Assembly (NCBI RefSeq): GCF_026626635.1
Contig: NZ_JAPNKA010000001.1
Location: 11,268,501 to 11,332,500 of the forward strand
Origin: Archangium lansingense
GTDB lineage: Bacteria > Myxococcota > Myxococcia > Myxococcales > Myxococcaceae
Direction: 5' to 3'
Length of the DNA stretch: 64,000 bases
This document shows, in pieces, positions 8,771 through 16,680 of this stretch (its first letter is position 1; each line of letters starts with the position of its first letter). A program made the translations under genes and the position numbers. The notes below the pieces were generated by a model. That model saw only the letters and a program-made list of their open reading frames with translations. It ran no database searches and had not been told where the DNA came from.

Positions 8771-9594
8771 AATATCCCAGCACGTACGATCTGTACGACA
8801 CACAAGAAGCGATTGGGAAACAATGGGTCGAGCATCCATCGCCGGAACAGAGACGGCTCCTGGGTTTGGCAAGAGATGCGCTCCGCTTCGTCTACGCGAC
8901 TGGCCAACCGTATCGCTTCGAGGAGTTCCGCCTGGGACTCGAGTCTGGCGCGCGCCCGCCACCCGGCACCGTCAAACAGTCTCGAAATGACTTCGCGAGT
9001 CTCGAGGAAGAATTGAGCAGCACAAGGGCTTTCCTCACGAAGCTCCGCGACGGGGCCGAATCAGCCAGAGACAAGGAGGTGCTCCAAGTCATCGTGGACA
9101 CGCTCCATTTCATCTCAGTGACCGCACAGCATGGAGCGTTCAGTGCGTATCTGGAGCATCTCGAGGCGGATGCGCCTCCGTATGCCATTGCATCCTTCGA
9201 TACGAAGGAAGCAGCAGAAGCCTGGCTGAAGAATCAGCCCATTCCTCCCGATTCCGCCGACGTGCTGATCGCGGACACCTATCACTACGTCATCCATGAC
9301 GAGAGAAGAGGAGTTACTCGCCTGCCGCGTACGCGCATCCTCGAATACCACCTCGCTGATCTCAAGCAGAGGAACCCACCCGTCGCCGTCGCATCCTTCG
9401 CCACTCTCGAGGAAGCAGAGGCCTGGCTGAAGGCCCTGCCCGAGCCCGCCAGATGGGCCTGGGTATCCATCGCCGGTGAGCCCTACCTCGCGGTGTATCA
9501 CCCCAACATCCAACACCGCGCCCTCTACCCGCTCTCCATGTCCAATGGTTACGAGATAGAGGACGAAGAGGAGGAAGAGCCCAACGAGACGTAG
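8767..9594 (+). CDS. Immunity-like protein with two repeated EEAxAWL units
   Basis: A 275-residue soluble protein without signal peptide. The N-terminal 140 residues are helical (SPEQRRLLGLARDALRFV). The rest has two related units, each starting A(S)F-T-EEA-AWL (SFDTKEAAEAWLKNQP and SFATLEEAEAWLKALP) followed by a short beta-rich stretch (ADTYHYVIHD; IAGEPYLAVYH). The gene product at 28329 contains one copy of the same unit. ATG 8767 overlaps the stop of the preceding lipoprotein (ATGA), so the pair is translationally coupled, as in lipoprotein toxin/immunity genes of myxobacteria. Base composition is lower in GC than its neighbours, a sign of recent transfer. I infer an immunity-type role; the family itself I cannot name. 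Confidence 0.6.
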   Translation: MKYPSTYDLYDTQEAIGKQWVEHPSPEQRRLLGLARDALRFVYATGQPYRFEEFRLGLESGARPPPGTVKQSRNDFASLEEELSSTRAFLTKLRDGAESARDKEVLQVIVDTLHFISVTAQHGAFSAYLEHLEADAPPYAIASFDTKEAAEAWLKNQPIPPDSADVLIADTYHYVIHDERRGVTRLPRTRILEYHLADLKQRNPPVAVASFATLEEAEAWLKALPEPARWAWVSIAGEPYLAVYHPNIQHRALYPLSMSNGYEIEDEEEEEPNET

Positions 9595-9690
9595 GGGCGC
9601 GGTCCCACGCCTCCCGCCCGCCTTCGAGGCGAACAGCTCCGCGTAATCCGGCTTGACCTTCCAGGTTCGGCGGCAGGAAGGTCCCAGCCC

Positions 9691-10398
9691 ATGCTGCCCA
9701 CCCTCTGCGGTCACCTCGCCCTCCTTGCCGCCCTGTCCGGGGAGCCGCCGGACCTCCCGCCTCCCCAGGTCACCTCTCCGCAGCCCCACCCGACGCAAGA
9801 GGCGATTCCAGAAGTCACCTCCGCACCATCCCATCAGGAGCCCGCCACCACCGGTTCCGCCCCACACTTCCGCTTCATCCCCCCGCTCGATCCGGCGGCC
9901 TTAGGACAGCGGAGCGGCGAGACGGGCACGCCCATCGTGACACCCGAGCCCGGGGGCGCCCGGCCCGAGGACTCCCGGGCCCGGTTCGAGCCGGGACTGC
10001 TCGCCCGGCTGGTGCTCTCGGGACGGTTGGACTGGAGCGGCGTCACCGTCACGTGGTTGCTGGAAGACAGCGCGCCCTCCCAGCAGGGCGAGGTCTTCGC
10101 CGAGAGGAAAACCCTCTACCGTGCCAGGACGCTGGCCGTGGTGACCCTGGCGCTGAGGCTATCCCCAGCGGCCACGAGGCCCTGGGCACCCGGCGAAGCG
10201 TGGCTGCTAGATGCGCAAGGCGGCGTGGTGGGCCGCTTCCCGGTGTGGATGGAGGGGACACGGCTCGGCCCAGGGGAGACGCGCACCGTGGCCATCGAGG
10301 TGGAGCTCGTCCCCCGCGTGGAGCCGGGAACGCTCCGGCTGGAGCTGCGGGAGCAGGACGGCGGGCGCACCGTGCATGCCGGAGACCTGAAACCGTGA
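9691..10398 (+). CDS. Secreted protein with DUF2381-like C-terminal half
   Basis: A 235-residue protein starting with a short hydrophobic segment (MLPTLCGHLALLAALSG), a weak signal peptide. A Pro/Thr-rich linker follows (to about residue 90), then a beta-rich domain of about 140 residues. That domain aligns with the C-terminal half of the DUF2381 protein at 47853-48790: YRARTLAVVTLAL against YRAQQQNHVAMEL, LGPGETRTVAIEVEL against IAPGERGKLVVEAEA, and LRLELREQDG against FRLKLQGADG. DUF2381 (TIGR02268) is a myxobacterial paralogous family of unknown function. AGGAAGG precedes the start at 13 bases. Its stop overlaps the GTG start of the kinase by 4 bases, so the two are made together. Confidence 0.6.
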   Translation: MLPTLCGHLALLAALSGEPPDLPPPQVTSPQPHPTQEAIPEVTSAPSHQEPATTGSAPHFRFIPPLDPAALGQRSGETGTPIVTPEPGGARPEDSRARFEPGLLARLVLSGRLDWSGVTVTWLLEDSAPSQQGEVFAERKTLYRARTLAVVTLALRLSPAATRPWAPGEAWLLDAQGGVVGRFPVWMEGTRLGPGETRTVAIEVELVPRVEPGTLRLELREQDGGRTVHAGDLKP

Positions 10399-12338
10399 AC
10401 GGAGAGCGATTGGACAGGAGCGGGCTGCTCCTGAACGTGGCATGGCTCGAGCCCGGCACGGTGGTGGCGAGCTGGCGCATCGGGGAGAAGCTGGGGGTTG
10501 GAGGCTACGGCGCCGTCTACCGTGCGGAATCGGTGGAGCACCCGGGCACCTTCTGTGCCCTCAAGCTGTTCCTCAACCCCTCGGACGTACGGGCCGGACG
10601 CGAAGCAGCCCTGCTGATGGACAAGGCGGTACACCCCAACGTGGTGCGCTGCCTGGGCACCGGCCGCTGGCCCCATCCAACCCGGGGGCACACCTTCCTG
10701 GCGCTGGAGCTGGTGCCCGGCCTGCCCCTGCACCTCTGGGTGGAGGAGCACAACCCCGACTTCGCCCGCCTGGCGTACGTGGGCGCTGACACCGCCCTGG
10801 CGTTGGGCACGCTGCACAAGCGGGGCGTGCTGCACCGCGACCTCAAGCCCGAGCACCTGCTCATCCGGGAGACGGACACCCGCCCCATGCTGGTGGACTT
10901 CGGCTCGGGCGACTACGAGGGCGCGGGCACGCTCACCGAGACGCCGCTGCCCCCAGGCACCGCCCACCTGCGCAGCCCCGAGGCGGCGTGCTTCTGGCTG
11001 GCCAGGGAGAACAATCCCCGGGCGCGCTACCACTACGGCCCGGCGGACGAGCTGTACGCGCTGGGGGTGTGCCTGTACCGGGCGCTCACGGGGCACTATC
11101 CCTTCCCGCCCGTGGAGTTGAAGTTCATGCTGTACCTGGACGTCGCATACCGGGAGCCGGTGGCCCCCGTGGACGTCAATCCCCGGGTGCCACGCGCCTT
11201 CAGCGACGCCGTCATGCGGCTACTGGCCAAGCACCCCGAGGCACGCTACCGCGATGGGGAGGAGACGCACGCGGCCCTGCTGGCGGCCGTCACCTTCGGA
11301 GGGCGCGAGCCCTGGGAAGCCACCGTCTTCGAGTGGGACGAGACACCGGCGGCGGAGGTGCCAGAAGGAGCGGCCACGTCCAAACAGTCCATCCGCCGGC
11401 CTCCCCCGCCGCCCGTGCAGGAACAGCCCCCGCCGCCCGTGCCGGAGCAGCCCACGCCGCCCGCGCCCCCACCGTCACCGGGGTGGTCCCGGCGCTGGAG
11501 GAAGGCCCTGGTCCTGGGACTGGCCGCGCTGGTGGCCCTCTTGGCGGCGCTTATCCTCACGCCGCACGCGGGAAGGTGGGAAACCCGGGAGCGCCCCGCT
11601 TACCCACCGGAGCACCCCACCACCGAGGTAGTCAGGAGCCACCCTCCCACAGCGGTCCAGGAAGTGGAACCCGGGACCAAGGCACCGGACACTGCCCCCA
11701 CCGCGGCCCCGCCTTCCCCGGCGGGAGTCGCTCCCGCGGCCACACCTCCGGTGCGACAGAAGGATGATGCGTCGATGAAGAAGAACGGACCTGGAAGCGC
11801 CAACACGCCCGAGCAACGGACCGCTCCGTCCAAGGGGGTCTCCTCCGAGGCCTGGAAGCAAGCCCTGCTGCTGTGCCTGCTCCAGGGCGGAACCGCCTGC
11901 GCGGGCGCCCAGCTCAAGCCCCAGCGGGGCGACTGCCCGCCCGAGGCGCTCGCCGCCATGAAGTCCCTGGGCATCGAACTCTACGATGGGCGGGAAGCAT
12001 GGCTCGATGTCACCAAACCCTGGGCGCGCGGCCGGGACAACTACAAGGACGGCCCCGTCATCAGCAGCCTGGCCAACTCATTTGGTGACCTGCCGGAGGG
12101 CTCGGTGCTGTACGGCTGGCTGTGGGTGACCGGCAACGGGACGAACGAGGAGGGGCGCAAGCAGATCTTCGGCCGCTGGGACAAGGCGAAGCTACCGGAT
12201 GGACGGGAGCTGCCCGTGTGCTTCAACCTCGCCAACCCGGACGGCGCCTATGAGCTCGAGGTGGGGCCACCCGAGTACGCCCGGTTGCCGCGCCGGGTCC
12301 CCCTGGTGGCCGTCAAACGCTTCGTCTTCGAGGATTAG
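10395..12338 (+). CDS. Membrane Ser/Thr protein kinase with extracytoplasmic Cys domain
   Basis: A 647-residue Hanks-type kinase, GTG start at 10395 overlapping the previous stop (GTGA). The catalytic domain (about 20-290) has the glycine loop LGVGGYGAVY, the lysine in CALKLF, HRDLKPEHLL (about 147) and DFGSGDYE, so it should be active. A Pro-rich linker and one transmembrane helix (about 371-389, VLGLAALVALLAALIL) follow. A tail then ends in a domain of about 155 residues (490-647) starting GTACAGAQL, with CPPEALAAMKSLGI and DGRELPVCFNL. The kinase at 45621 has the same tail. That domain should lie outside the inner membrane and act as sensor. Its direct partner is probably the DUF2381-like protein upstream. 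Confidence 0.88.
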   Translation: MNGERLDRSGLLLNVAWLEPGTVVASWRIGEKLGVGGYGAVYRAESVEHPGTFCALKLFLNPSDVRAGREAALLMDKAVHPNVVRCLGTGRWPHPTRGHTFLALELVPGLPLHLWVEEHNPDFARLAYVGADTALALGTLHKRGVLHRDLKPEHLLIRETDTRPMLVDFGSGDYEGAGTLTETPLPPGTAHLRSPEAACFWLARENNPRARYHYGPADELYALGVCLYRALTGHYPFPPVELKFMLYLDVAYREPVAPVDVNPRVPRAFSDAVMRLLAKHPEARYRDGEETHAALLAAVTFGGREPWEATVFEWDETPAAEVPEGAATSKQSIRRPPPPPVQEQPPPPVPEQPTPPAPPPSPGWSRRWRKALVLGLAALVALLAALILTPHAGRWETRERPAYPPEHPTTEVVRSHPPTAVQEVEPGTKAPDTAPTAAPPSPAGVAPAATPPVRQKDDASMKKNGPGSANTPEQRTAPSKGVSSEAWKQALLLCLLQGGTACAGAQLKPQRGDCPPEALAAMKSLGIELYDGREAWLDVTKPWARGRDNYKDGPVISSLANSFGDLPEGSVLYGWLWVTGNGTNEEGRKQIFGRWDKAKLPDGRELPVCFNLANPDGAYELEVGPPEYARLPRRVPLVAVKRFVFED

Positions 12339-12351
12339 CCCCCACCATCCG

Positions 12352-13542
12352 CTAGGGGACGGTGGGACCCGAGAGCTCGGACCCGCCGTCCCGGCGCTCC
12401 CGCGCGACCTGCCGCCCGAGCCAGGCCTTGTACTCCGCCGACTCGAGGAAGGCGCTGGCATGCGGACCGTCCTCGATACGCACCCGCATCTCACCGCCTT
12501 TTATCTCGCGCTCCATCGCCTCGAGCAGGCGCACTGCGCCCGCGTGGTCCGCCTCCTCGATGGCCAGGCTCAGCAATTCCACATAGGGCGCGAGCAACGC
12601 CGGGTCCCCCTCGAGGGCCTTCTGGAAGGAGCGCTTCGCCCCCGCCAGGTCCTCCTGCCTCAGCATCACCATGCCCCGCAGGTAATGCAGGTAGGGGTCT
12701 CCCACCCTCCTGTCGAGCCGGTCGATCGCCTGCATCATCACCGCGCCCTCTCCGCGCAGCAGCGGGTTGTCCAGCGCGAACAGGTCCAGCAACGGGTCTC
12801 CGGGGAAGGCCTTCTCGAAGGTCAGCAACCCCAGCGCGTACTCCGCCTCGTCCAACGACGCGAGCACCGCCAGCCGCCTGAGCTGCGTGAACCTCGCCTC
12901 GCGCACCCGCGGCGGAAGCCGGTCCATCTCCTCCAGCGCTTCCCGGTCACGGTCCTCCGCGAGCAGGCGCTCGATGCGCCGCAGCTGCGGCAGGTGCTCC
13001 ACCCATTCCCGATCCGGGCCGCGCAGCCTCTGGGTGAGACACTGCCCGCGTTCGGCGGCGGCCAGGAGGTACACCCGCCAACTCGACTCGCTGAGGCGCT
13101 CTCCCTCCAGGTAGGGGTGGAGGTCGAAGATGACGGCCTCGTTCCGTGCGTTGCGGCCCAGCTCGAACTCCAAATAGTTCAACCCGGAGTCGGACAGGAC
13201 GCGGAAGAGAGCGAACGGCGTGCGCCCCCGCATCCGGACGTGGAGCAGCCGGACCTGGAGGCCCTGCCCTCCCGAGCCCAGCAACCGTCGGCCCAGGGGC
13301 CATCCGCGCTTGTGCACATCCGCCGTCAGCTCCTCGATGAAGGCGCTCGAGACCGGCAGGCCCCGCGTCACGCGCTGGAGCAACTCGTCTCCATCGAGCC
13401 GCGCATCCAGGGCGGCCGGGTTTCCGTCACGAAGTGCGGCCTCCACCTCCCGGGCCAACGACAGGAAGGCCGGATCGACGGAGGAGGACATACCAGGGGG
13501 AGAAACGGGGCCCGCGAGTAGCAACCAGAGCAGAGGAAACAT
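12352..13542 (-). CDS. Exported TPR-like protein
   Basis: A 396-residue protein with a short signal-type N-terminus (MFPLLWLLLAGPVSPPG). Residues about 20-160 form a mixed domain (VEAALRDGNPAALDARLDG, then LQVRLLHVRMRGRTPFALFRV) that resembles no family I can name. Residues about 180-370 are helical with TPR-like repeats (PYLHYLRGMVMLRQEDLAG, AKRSFQKALEGDPALL). TPR regions bind other proteins. The gene converges on the kinase gene with 13 bases between stops. A 24-bp piece of its coding sequence (12984-13007) recurs at 14908-14931, a scar of duplication. Function unknown. Confidence 0.75.
   Translation of the reverse strand: MFPLLWLLLAGPVSPPGMSSSVDPAFLSLAREVEAALRDGNPAALDARLDGDELLQRVTRGLPVSSAFIEELTADVHKRGWPLGRRLLGSGGQGLQVRLLHVRMRGRTPFALFRVLSDSGLNYLEFELGRNARNEAVIFDLHPYLEGERLSESSWRVYLLAAAERGQCLTQRLRGPDREWVEHLPQLRRIERLLAEDRDREALEEMDRLPPRVREARFTQLRRLAVLASLDEAEYALGLLTFEKAFPGDPLLDLFALDNPLLRGEGAVMMQAIDRLDRRVGDPYLHYLRGMVMLRQEDLAGAKRSFQKALEGDPALLAPYVELLSLAIEEADHAGAVRLLEAMEREIKGGEMRVRIEDGPHASAFLESAEYKAWLGRQVARERRDGGSELSGPTVP
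12984..13007. repeat. 24-bp segment repeated at 14908-14931
   Basis: Exact 24-base match, same orientation, to 14908-14931. Here it is inside the TPR-like gene; the second copy is just 3' of the LD-carboxypeptidase gene. Confidence 0.8.
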
Positions 13543-13602
13543 GCGTCGACGTCTACCACAGACGATGACTCAGGAGGTAGCCCGGCCGCCATGACTTCCG
13601 GA

Positions 13603-13619
13603 GTCACAGCACCGCGGGC
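13603..13619. repeat. 17-bp copy of the LD-carboxypeptidase 3' end
   Basis: GTCACAGCACCGCGGGC is identical to 14932-14948, which contains the last codons and stop of the LD-carboxypeptidase gene. This copy lies upstream of the TPR-like gene, which fits a remnant of a duplicated carboxypeptidase gene. Confidence 0.75.
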
Positions 13620-13712
13620 CCCTCCTACGATGGAAGCGGGGACCGCATTGCCGCCGTGGCTTTCATGGTATCCCGCCTGTCCCTCTGCCACCCGGATGTC
13701 CGTGAGGGGATG

Positions 13713-13961
13713 ATGCCACGAAGAATGCTGATGCTGGTTCCGCTGCTCGCGCTGGGGACGGGTTGCCCTCATGCCTGGGGGCGAGGGGGAACCATCGACG
13801 AGGCCCTGGCCAAGGACATGCGGGAGTACCTGTCGAATCAGAACTGCACGCTCGAGGATGAGGAGTGGCAGGAGCAATGCGGCGAGGATTTCTGGAGCAG
13901 ACCGGGCGTCGCGCAACGCTCATGTCCGCTGGAGTGCTGGCCCCCCAGGCAGAAGCCATGA
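13713..13961 (+). CDS. Small Cys-containing lipoprotein
   Basis: About 82 residues. The start MPRRMLMLVPLLALGTGC is a lipoprotein signal with lipobox LGTGC, followed by a short charged mature part (TIDEALAKDMREYLSNQNC, DEEWQEQCGEDFW, QRSCPLECWPP) with five further cysteines that could form disulfides in the envelope. Two ATGs are adjacent (13710 and 13713); AGGGG ends at 13709, so neither has ideal spacing. It is followed after 10 bases by a larger Cys-rich protein on the same strand, probably one operon. The block may have been inserted between two formerly adjacent genes (see the flanking repeats at 13603 and 14908). Function unknown. Confidence 0.65.
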   Translation: MPRRMLMLVPLLALGTGCPHAWGRGGTIDEALAKDMREYLSNQNCTLEDEEWQEQCGEDFWSRPGVAQRSCPLECWPPRQKP

Positions 13962-13971
13962 GGGTGGGCGG

Positions 13972-14859
13972 ATGAAATGGCGCACAATTCTCCCGGGCCT
14001 GCTCAGCCTCCTGCTGCCGCTGCCCTTGCTGGGACTTGCCTACCTTGCCATGTCCCACCATGGCGCACGGCCCTCCCCGCCCGCGGGGCACCACCTCGTG
14101 CCCATGCTCGCGCCGCAGGTGCGTCAGGGCCTTCGCACCTACGAGCAGGACTGCCGCACGGATGCGGATTGCGAGCCGCAGCTCCGCTGCTTCTACAACC
14201 TGCGGACGGGACGCCAGTACTGCGCGGACAGCACGTGCGGGACCGACGAGGATTGTCCGGAGGACTTCGCCTGCCGGACCCTGAGAGCCCGCAACAAGGA
14301 GGACTTCATCCGCGCCTGTTCGCTGCAAGGCAGCCGCAAGGAGGGCGAGCTCTGCGTGGAGCTTCCCGCCCTTCTCGTGGACGGTTGTGAGAAGGGCCTC
14401 GTCTGCTCGGGCTTCTGTGGCCGGCCCTGCCGTCTGGAGGAGCCCTCCAGTTGTCCCGAGGGGTACGTCTGCAAGGAGGGGGACAACGCCCCCTCCTGCG
14501 TGCCCACCTGCGAGGGCCGCTCCTGCCCCGCGGGCCAACGGTGCGTCTCCCTGATGGGAGGGCACGGCTCCGTCTGCATGACGGTCCACGGCCAGGACTG
14601 CGAGCTGAATCCCTGCCCCCAGGGGCTGCACTGCACCCGGAGTACCTATCCGACGACCCCGGGACGCATCTGGATGCAGTGTCTGCGCCGGTGTGGCCGG
14701 AATACGCCGCCCTGCCCCGAAGACTCGGTCTGCTTCTTGTTCCAGTGCCGCAAGGCGTGCTCGCCAGAGGGACCGTCGGTCTGTGAGCCGGGCTTCGCTT
14801 GTGGGCGCAACCAACCCGGCCAGCCGTGGGTGTGTCTACCGAGCACGAGGTCCGAGTAG
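13972..14859 (+). CDS. Cys-rich secreted or anchored protein
   Basis: A 295-residue protein: ATG at 13972 (MKWRTILPGLLSLLLPLPLL), an N-terminal hydrophobic helix that is either an uncleaved anchor or a signal peptide, then a mature domain with about 30 cysteines. The Cys pattern is repetitive: DCRTDADC, CGTDEDCPEDFAC, CEKGLVCSGFCGRPC, CPEGYVCKEGD, CPAGQRC, CPQGLHC and CEPGFACG. These short C-x(n)-DC / CP-G-xC repeats are common in exported myxobacterial proteins and should be held by disulfides on the cell surface. Such proteins often act in adhesion or binding, but no catalytic motif is visible here. It shares an operon with the small Cys-containing lipoprotein upstream. Confidence 0.75.
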   Translation: MKWRTILPGLLSLLLPLPLLGLAYLAMSHHGARPSPPAGHHLVPMLAPQVRQGLRTYEQDCRTDADCEPQLRCFYNLRTGRQYCADSTCGTDEDCPEDFACRTLRARNKEDFIRACSLQGSRKEGELCVELPALLVDGCEKGLVCSGFCGRPCRLEEPSSCPEGYVCKEGDNAPSCVPTCEGRSCPAGQRCVSLMGGHGSVCMTVHGQDCELNPCPQGLHCTRSTYPTTPGRIWMQCLRRCGRNTPPCPEDSVCFLFQCRKACSPEGPSVCEPGFACGRNQPGQPWVCLPSTRSE

Positions 14860-14907
14860 CAATGCGAGGTTGAAAGCGGGTTCATGGCCTCTTCGCACTG
14901 CACCGCC

Positions 14908-14948
14908 GCTGCGGCAGGTGCTCCACCCATTGTCACAGCACCGCGGGC
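14908..14948. repeat. Composite duplication scar
   Basis: Bases 14908-14931 equal 12984-13007 (inside the TPR-like gene) and bases 14932-14948 equal 13603-13619. The two source pieces lie 595 bases apart but are joined here without a gap. This fits a tandem duplication of the carboxypeptidase and TPR-like genes followed by loss of most of one copy. Confidence 0.7.
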
Positions 14949-15976
14949 TCCAACAGGCGCAGGCGTCGGGCCTCGCAGTCCACCTCGGCCCTCACGCCCA
15001 GCGGCACGATGCGCTGCGGGTCCGTGTGCCCGAAGTCCAGGTTCGTCACCAGGGGCAGTTCCCCGCGCCCGAACTCGCCCGCCACCACGTCCAGGAGAAC
15101 CTGTTCCAGCGCGGCCTTCTCCTCGCGGGAGTAGCTCCTCGGCCGGCCGAACAGCAGGCCCGAGATGCGCTCGAAGACGCCCTGCAGCCCGTAGTTGCGC
15201 AGCCACCGCCGCACCTGCTCCGGCGACGGCTTCTCCTCCGATGTCTCCAGGAAGAGCAACTTCCCCGACCAGAACTCCGGCTCGGGCCAGAACCGCGTCC
15301 CCTTCATGAACTCCAGCACCTCGATACAGCCGCCGAACAACTCGCCCCTCGCGACGCCTCGCCCCTGGATGAATCGGAAGCCCTCGGAGTCCGGCTGGGG
15401 CGCATGGATCCGCGTCGCGTTCGCCGAGTCCCTCCAGTCCGGATAGCCGTCCGACCAACTGCCATACGGGCGGTACTCCAGCTCCGCCCTCGGCTCGAAG
15501 AGCATCGCCCGCGCGTGCTCAAGGAAGGACGCGGGCAAGCTCGACGCCTGCGCGAAGCCCGCCATCACCGAGGGCCCGTGGAACGTCACCACCCCGAGCC
15601 GATTCACGTACGTGAGCAGCGTCGTCGTGTCCGAGTACCCCATCAGCACCTTGGGGTTGCGTGCGAAGACCTCCGCATCCAGGTGCGGCAGCAGCCGGAC
15701 CGAGTCGTCCCCGCCAATGGACGCGATGACAGCCTTCACCTCTTCGTCCCGGAAGGCCTGGTGGAGGTCTCTCGCCCTGGCCTGGGGGTCGCGCGCCAGA
15801 GCCTCTGGGCTCGCGCGAGTCGTCGGGTACTCGCGAATTCGCAGCCCGAGGCGCTCGCGCAGCACCGCGAGCCCGGCATCAAAGGTGTGAGGGAAGAGAC
15901 TCGGCAGCCCCGCCGAGGGCGAGAGGATGGCCACCGTGTCACCGGGCTGCAGCCTCGCAGGTTTGCGCATGGGCAT
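14933..15976 (-). CDS. LD-carboxypeptidase (peptidase S66 family)
   Basis: A 347-residue serine peptidase of the LdcA/MccF family. It removes the terminal D-amino acid from L,D-linked muropeptides during wall recycling, or cleaves related amide bonds such as microcin C. The nucleophile Ser lies in LMGYSDTTTLL (about 113), with the conserved GGCIEVLEFMKG and the C-terminal His in LDFGHTDPQ (about 315). IASIGGDDSVRLL matches the family's substrate region. Start ATG 15976 (MPMRKPARLQPGDTVAIL) matches the family N-terminus; the frame is open further to 16072, but that part is only a dispersed palindromic repeat. It is cytoplasmic, with no signal peptide. Confidence 0.88.
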   Translation of the reverse strand: MPMRKPARLQPGDTVAILSPSAGLPSLFPHTFDAGLAVLRERLGLRIREYPTTRASPEALARDPQARARDLHQAFRDEEVKAVIASIGGDDSVRLLPHLDAEVFARNPKVLMGYSDTTTLLTYVNRLGVVTFHGPSVMAGFAQASSLPASFLEHARAMLFEPRAELEYRPYGSWSDGYPDWRDSANATRIHAPQPDSEGFRFIQGRGVARGELFGGCIEVLEFMKGTRFWPEPEFWSGKLLFLETSEEKPSPEQVRRWLRNYGLQGVFERISGLLFGRPRSYSREEKAALEQVLLDVVAGEFGRGELPLVTNLDFGHTDPQRIVPLGVRAEVDCEARRLRLLEPAVL

Positions 15977-16027
15977 GACGTCACTCCTCGCTGGGACACG
16001 GAGGGGCCGGAACCCGAGAGCTCCGGC

Positions 16028-16064
16028 ACCCTCACCCCGTCCCTCTCCCGAAGGGAGAGGGGAT
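16028..16064. repeat. Dispersed palindromic repeat, copy 1
   Basis: CCCTCACCCCGTCCCTCTCC then a CTCTCCCG/GGGAGAG inverted core. Copies lie at 37481-37520 (opposite orientation) and 39255-39294. It resembles the short GC-rich mosaic repeats scattered between genes in many high-GC genomes. Confidence 0.75.
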
Positions 16065-16089
16065 AGGAGCATCTGTCACTTCCCGAGCG

Positions 16090-16680
16090 CTACTTCTTCG
16101 CGTCCGGGCTCTTACCCGCTTCCGCGCCTTTGCCCGCTTCCGCGCCTTTGCCTGCGTCCTTCACCGCGGCGTCCGCGCCTGCGTCTGCCTTCGGCTTGCG
16201 GATGGGACAGGACACGATCGCCCCGTTCGGATCGATGGCGTCCTTGCCGGACTCCACCTTGAGCACCTTGCGGTCCTCGCCAATCACGAACGTGTAGCGG
16301 TTCGCCAGCTTCAACACCGGCGTCTTCACGTCATAGAGGTTTGTCAGCTTCGCGTCCGGATCCGGAATGAACGGGAACTGCGCCTTCAACGACTCCTTGA
16401 ACTTCGCCAGCGCCTCTTTGTCATCGGTACTGACGGCCAGGACCTGGCCGTGGAGCTTCTCGACTTCCGCGTAACGGTCGCGGTACGCCGAGAGCTCGCG
16501 GGTACAACCACCTGTGAAGGCCTTGGGGAAGAAGGCCAGGATGACCGGGCCCTGCTTCACCATCTCCGACAGCGTGTACGACTTGCCGGCGGAGTCCTCC
16601 ACCGTGAAGTCCGGCGCGACGTCCCCCACCTGGGGGGTGGCTGCCGCGAGAAAGCCCGCTACGAGCGTGGGAATGAGCAT
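16090..16680 (-). CDS. Exported peroxiredoxin (AhpC/TSA family)
   Basis: A 196-residue thioredoxin-fold peroxidase that reduces peroxides. The N-terminus MLIPTLVAGFLAAATPQ looks like a signal peptide, so it may act in the periplasm. VGDVAPDFTVEDSAGK and FFPKAFTGGCTREL carry the peroxidatic Cys (C59), followed by the family strands VLAVSTDDKEALAKF and FPFIPDPDAKL. A second cysteine near the C-terminus (IVSCPIRK) might resolve the sulfenic acid, though it is not at the usual BCP position. The last 30 residues are low complexity (KGAEAGKGAEAGK) from an 18-bp tandem DNA repeat. The ATG follows directly on a hairpin, with no clear ribosome site. Confidence 0.85.
   Translation of the reverse strand: MLIPTLVAGFLAAATPQVGDVAPDFTVEDSAGKSYTLSEMVKQGPVILAFFPKAFTGGCTRELSAYRDRYAEVEKLHGQVLAVSTDDKEALAKFKESLKAQFPFIPDPDAKLTNLYDVKTPVLKLANRYTFVIGEDRKVLKVESGKDAIDPNGAIVSCPIRKPKADAGADAAVKDAGKGAEAGKGAEAGKSPDAKK
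16115..16150. repeat. 18-bp tandem repeat, two units
   Basis: CCCGCTTCCGCGCCTTTG occurs twice head to tail (16115-16132, 16133-16150) and encodes the Lys/Ala/Gly-rich C-terminal repeat of the peroxiredoxin. Its copy number may vary between strains. Confidence 0.8.
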
